Positions 50,682 to 53,497 of a DNA stretch of 53,497 nucleotides are shown one piece after another; positions within the stretch are counted from its first letter, which is position 1, and every line of letters begins with the position of its first letter. Origin of the DNA: Opitutus sp. (GTDB taxonomy: Bacteria > Verrucomicrobiota > Verrucomicrobiia > Opitutales > Opitutaceae). Location of the stretch: NCBI GenBank assembly GCA_009695305.1, contig SIBG01000019.1, forward strand, positions 1 through 53,497, written 5' to 3'. The position numbers were made by a program, and so were the translations under genes. Below the pieces are notes generated by a model. The model searched no databases. It was given only the letters and a program-made list of their open reading frames with translations, and was not told the DNA's origin.

Positions 50682-53497
50682 ATGACCTCCTCCTGCCCTG
50701 CGGCGCTAGGCCGATCCCCGTCGCTCCTTCTTTCCGTCTCTCTGTCCGTCCTTCTCGCCGTAGCGTCCACCCACGCCGCCACCCTCTCCGGTAATGTCTC
50801 CAACCTCGCCACCGGCAACCTCCTGCAGGGCGCCCGCGTCGAGATTCCCGCGCTCGGCGTCTCAACCCTCGCGGACGAAACTGGCCGCTACGTCCTCGGC
50901 TCCGTCCCCGCCGGCACCCACGAACTCGTCGTCACCTACACCGGTCTCGACACCGTGCGCGCCACCGTCGCCGTCACCGCCGACCAGCCCACCACGCGCG
51001 ATTTCGATCTCACCACGGGCATCTACAAACTGGAGACCTTCACCGTCGCCGGCGAACGCGAGGGCGGCGCCGCCGCCATCACCGCCCAGCGCAACGCCGC
51101 CAATGTGAAGAACGTCGTCGCGATGGATTCCTACGGCAATTTGCCGAACATGAGTGCAAGCGAGCTCGCGATCTTGCTCCCGGGTGTTTCGTCCGCGCTC
51201 AATCTCGAAAACGGCATCGACGGTTTCACCGTCCGCGGCATGGGGCCCACGCTCAACAACATCACCCTCGATGGCGCGATGCTCTCCACCCAGGGCGCGA
51301 TGGCGCGGCAGGGTCGCATCAACAATCTCACCGGCGCGATGTTCGAGGGCCTCGAGCTGATCAAGGGCCACACGCCCGACAAAGGTGCCGATTCCCTCGG
51401 CGGCACCATCAACCTCAAGAGCCGCTCGCCACTCTCGATGCGCGAGAAACGCCGCGTCACCTACAATTTTGCCGCGCGCTGGGCCCCGCCCTTCACCGCG
51501 CAGATTCCGCTGCGCGAAACGCACCGCAGCCATCCGCTGCTCAACGTCGGCTACGCCGAGGTCTTCGATGTCGCCGGTGGCCAGCGCAACCTCGGCGTCG
51601 TCGTGAACACGTTCTACAGCGAAAACGTCGGCGCCGCCCACAGCACCACGCGCGATTTCGAAAACACGACGAACCGGTCCGCGTTTCTCTGGGACTACAA
51701 CACCTTCGACCAATACAACAACCGCAAGCAGGCCAGTGTGAACGTGAAGGCGGAATACCGCCTCTCCCCCACGACCAAGCTTACGCTCAACACCATCGCC
51801 AACGACGCGAACGAGATGGGCAAACTGCGCTTCACCACCCGCGCGTTCACCAACCAGGTCGTCTTCAATCCCGCACTGCCCGTCACCGGCGCCAACGCCA
51901 CCGCCGGCATCCTGCCCGGCTACACCGACCGCATCACCCAGGTCCGCCAATCCACGGCCTCCAATTTCGACATCCTCACGCAGGGGCCGAACAATTTTTA
52001 TCTCCGCACCCGCACGTTCGATCTCGGCGCCGAGCACGAACTCGGCCGCTTGCGCCTCGACTACGGCGGCGCGTTCAGCGCCACCCATATCAACAATGGC
52101 TTCGGCAACGACGGCGGCCAGTTCACCATGCGCGTGAACAATCTCGGCTGGATCCTCGATCGCACGCAGTCAGACCTTTACCCACGTTTCACCCAGACCG
52201 CCGGGGCCGACATCACCAAGCCCGAGAGCTATCGGATGAACGGTTTCTTCCAAAACAACAACGTCGACAACAACCACGAGGTCCGCGAAGCCCGCGCCAA
52301 TCTGAAATTCGACCTGCCCACCCTGCGCACCTTCTTCAAGACCGGCGTCCACTGGCGCGAGCAGTTCGCCCACGACGTCAACCGCAACCGCCGCTGGACC
52401 TACCTCGGCACCACGCTCCCGTCCGATCCTTCGATCCGCAATGTCAACGGCACGAAGACCGGTCTCATCGTCCCGTTTTGGTATGCGTCGCAATTCTTCG
52501 CCGACCGCAACCCGCTCACGTCCGCCCTCTGGAACGAGGACCGCTACTTCGCCCAGCAAAACCTGTTCACCGGCACCCGCCGCGTCACCGAGGGCGTCAC
52601 CGCCGGCTACGCGATGGCCCAGGGCCGCATCGGCAACACCGGCTTCCTCACCGGCGTTCGCGTCGAGGACACCGATACGAACAGCTGGGGCTGGGTCCGT
52701 GCCCGCGTCCCGAGCACCGTCGCGCAACAGACCGCCGATCCGGTCGGTTCCGCCCTGCGCGACTACGGCAACACCCGCCGCGAGCTCCGCGGCAGTTACA
52801 CCAAATCGTTTCCCAGCGTGCACCTCACGCAGGACATTTCGCCCAATTGGAAAGCGCGCCTCAGCTGGTCCACGAGCTTCGGTCGCCCGCCGATGACGAG
52901 CCTCCTCCCCAACGAGACCATCAACGAGGCCGCGCAAACCCTGACGGTGAACAATCCCTCGCTGCTCCCGCAGACGGCGAAAAATTGGGACGCCTCGCTC
53001 GAATATTACTTCGAGCCCGTGGGCAACTTGTCCGTCGGTTTCTTCCACAAAACCATCCGCGACTTCATCGTCGCCGGCATCAATGGCGGCACCATCGGCA
53101 CCGGCACCGACAACGGCTACGCGGGCGAATACGGCGGTTTCACCCGTCTCTCGAGCGCCAACGCCGGCACCGCCTTCGTGCAGGGCTGGGAGCTCAGCTA
53201 CCAGCAGCAGTTCACCTCGCTGCCCGGCTGGCTCAAAGGTCTCGGCCTCACCGCCAACCTCACCGCCCTCGAAGCCCACGGCGACTACGGTGGCCGCGGC
53301 CGCCGCGACACCCGCGACGTCGAGGGCTTCGTCCCCCGCATCGGCAACGTCAGTGTTTTCTGGCGACACCGCGGCGTCACCTCACGCGTGATCGTGAACT
53401 ACACCGGCGAGTCCATCACCGAGTTCACCGACGGCTCACCCGCCCGCAGCCGCTTCCTCGCCCCGCGCACCGTCGTGAACCTCAGCTTCGGCTACCA
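50682..53497 (+). CDS. TonB-dependent receptor, 3' end outside the window
   Basis: 938 codons are visible and the frame is open to the window edge. The ATG at 50682 begins a long signal peptide (LLLSVSLSVLLAVASTHAA). A carboxypeptidase-regulatory-like domain follows (about 38-110: SGNVSNLATGNLLQGARVEI; DETGRYVLGSVPAG). Next come a TonB-box-like YKLETFTVAGE and the plug domain (about 140-250: GFTVRGMGPTLNNITLDGAM; GADSLGGTINLKS). Barrel strands continue to the end. Such receptors bring oligosaccharides across the outer membrane. As last gene of the locus it should supply the substrate for the DUF1080 protein, the giant protein and the cytoplasmic enzymes. It differs in sequence from the Oar-like receptor at 11570-14794. 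Confidence 0.9.
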   Translation, partial: MTSSCPAALGRSPSLLLSVSLSVLLAVASTHAATLSGNVSNLATGNLLQGARVEIPALGVSTLADETGRYVLGSVPAGTHELVVTYTGLDTVRATVAVTADQPTTRDFDLTTGIYKLETFTVAGEREGGAAAITAQRNAANVKNVVAMDSYGNLPNMSASELAILLPGVSSALNLENGIDGFTVRGMGPTLNNITLDGAMLSTQGAMARQGRINNLTGAMFEGLELIKGHTPDKGADSLGGTINLKSRSPLSMREKRRVTYNFAARWAPPFTAQIPLRETHRSHPLLNVGYAEVFDVAGGQRNLGVVVNTFYSENVGAAHSTTRDFENTTNRSAFLWDYNTFDQYNNRKQASVNVKAEYRLSPTTKLTLNTIANDANEMGKLRFTTRAFTNQVVFNPALPVTGANATAGILPGYTDRITQVRQSTASNFDILTQGPNNFYLRTRTFDLGAEHELGRLRLDYGGAFSATHINNGFGNDGGQFTMRVNNLGWILDRTQSDLYPRFTQTAGADITKPESYRMNGFFQNNNVDNNHEVREARANLKFDLPTLRTFFKTGVHWREQFAHDVNRNRRWTYLGTTLPSDPSIRNVNGTKTGLIVPFWYASQFFADRNPLTSALWNEDRYFAQQNLFTGTRRVTEGVTAGYAMAQGRIGNTGFLTGVRVEDTDTNSWGWVRARVPSTVAQQTADPVGSALRDYGNTRRELRGSYTKSFPSVHLTQDISPNWKARLSWSTSFGRPPMTSLLPNETINEAAQTLTVNNPSLLPQTAKNWDASLEYYFEPVGNLSVGFFHKTIRDFIVAGINGGTIGTGTDNGYAGEYGGFTRLSSANAGTAFVQGWELSYQQQFTSLPGWLKGLGLTANLTALEAHGDYGGRGRRDTRDVEGFVPRIGNVSVFWRHRGVTSRVIVNYTGESITEFTDGSPARSRFLAPRTVVNLSFGY

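Overview
The window looks like chromosomal DNA of a GC-rich Verrucomicrobiota bacterium, most likely Opitutaceae or a close relative. This is inferred from gene content, not from a marker gene. The clues are two large TonB-dependent receptors with carboxypeptidase-regulatory-like N-termini, a giant ThuA/SGNH/PVC-dehydrogenase protein, several secreted ThuA, FG-GAP, sialidase-like and DUF1080 proteins, many TIM-barrel sugar isomerases, a SurE carrying a verrucomicrobial-type C-terminal domain, and intergenic quasi-palindromes made of short repeated words. I found no rRNA, tRNA, CRISPR array, transposase or integrase.

1-9.7 kb is mixed housekeeping: the tail of a Nuo-type membrane subunit, a tandem-domain ThyX-like protein, a small secreted protein coupled to an EEP-family phosphatase/nuclease, ComEC without its metallo-beta-lactamase domain, RarA, a DUF433/DUF5615 toxin-antitoxin-like pair, a TrpF homologue, the wreck of a LamG protein, and a VOC protein. 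9.8-15.9 kb holds a membrane-anchored subtilase, an Oar-like TonB receptor with a clear terminator, and a divergent ECF sigma factor. 16.1-23.3 kb holds a cNMP-binding/TIR protein, a frameshifted class 3 lipase lipoprotein, a fatty acid desaturase and a frameshifted class III cyclase/AAA/TPR protein.

23.6-33.7 kb is a mostly secreted carbohydrate-related block: ThuA-ankyrin protein, TIM-barrel isomerase, Asp-box sialidase-like protein, seven-motif FG-GAP protein, SDR oxidoreductase, a coupled propeller/Ig-like pair and an M20 peptidase. 33.8-39.0 kb contains a FitA/FitB-like antitoxin-toxin pair translationally coupled to RecQ, then an MBL-fold protein and a secreted SurE fusion. 39.1-53.5 kb is a coherent sugar locus: a PAS-AraC regulator followed by a cupin, TIM-barrel isomerase, Gfo/Idh/MocA oxidoreductase, D-tagatose-3-epimerase-like enzyme, the 1679-residue multidomain protein, a DUF1080 protein and a TonB receptor cut by the window end. 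The likely logic is outer-membrane uptake, periplasmic processing by 3-keto-glycoside-type chemistry, and cytoplasmic isomerisation.

Four patterns deserve most attention. First, the 3' ends of rarA and of recQ each occur twice as direct repeats that bracket small cargo (a toxin-antitoxin pair at rarA, MBL plus SurE at recQ). Second, most non-overlapping junctions in the sugar locus, and two more near the left end, carry quasi-palindromes of identical architecture but unrelated sequence. Third, the ThyX-like protein splits the ThyX signature between its two halves. Fourth, a PycTIR-like protein lies 3 kb from a class III cyclase. Several single-base frameshifts between 6.8 and 22.8 kb could be real decay or sequence errors.
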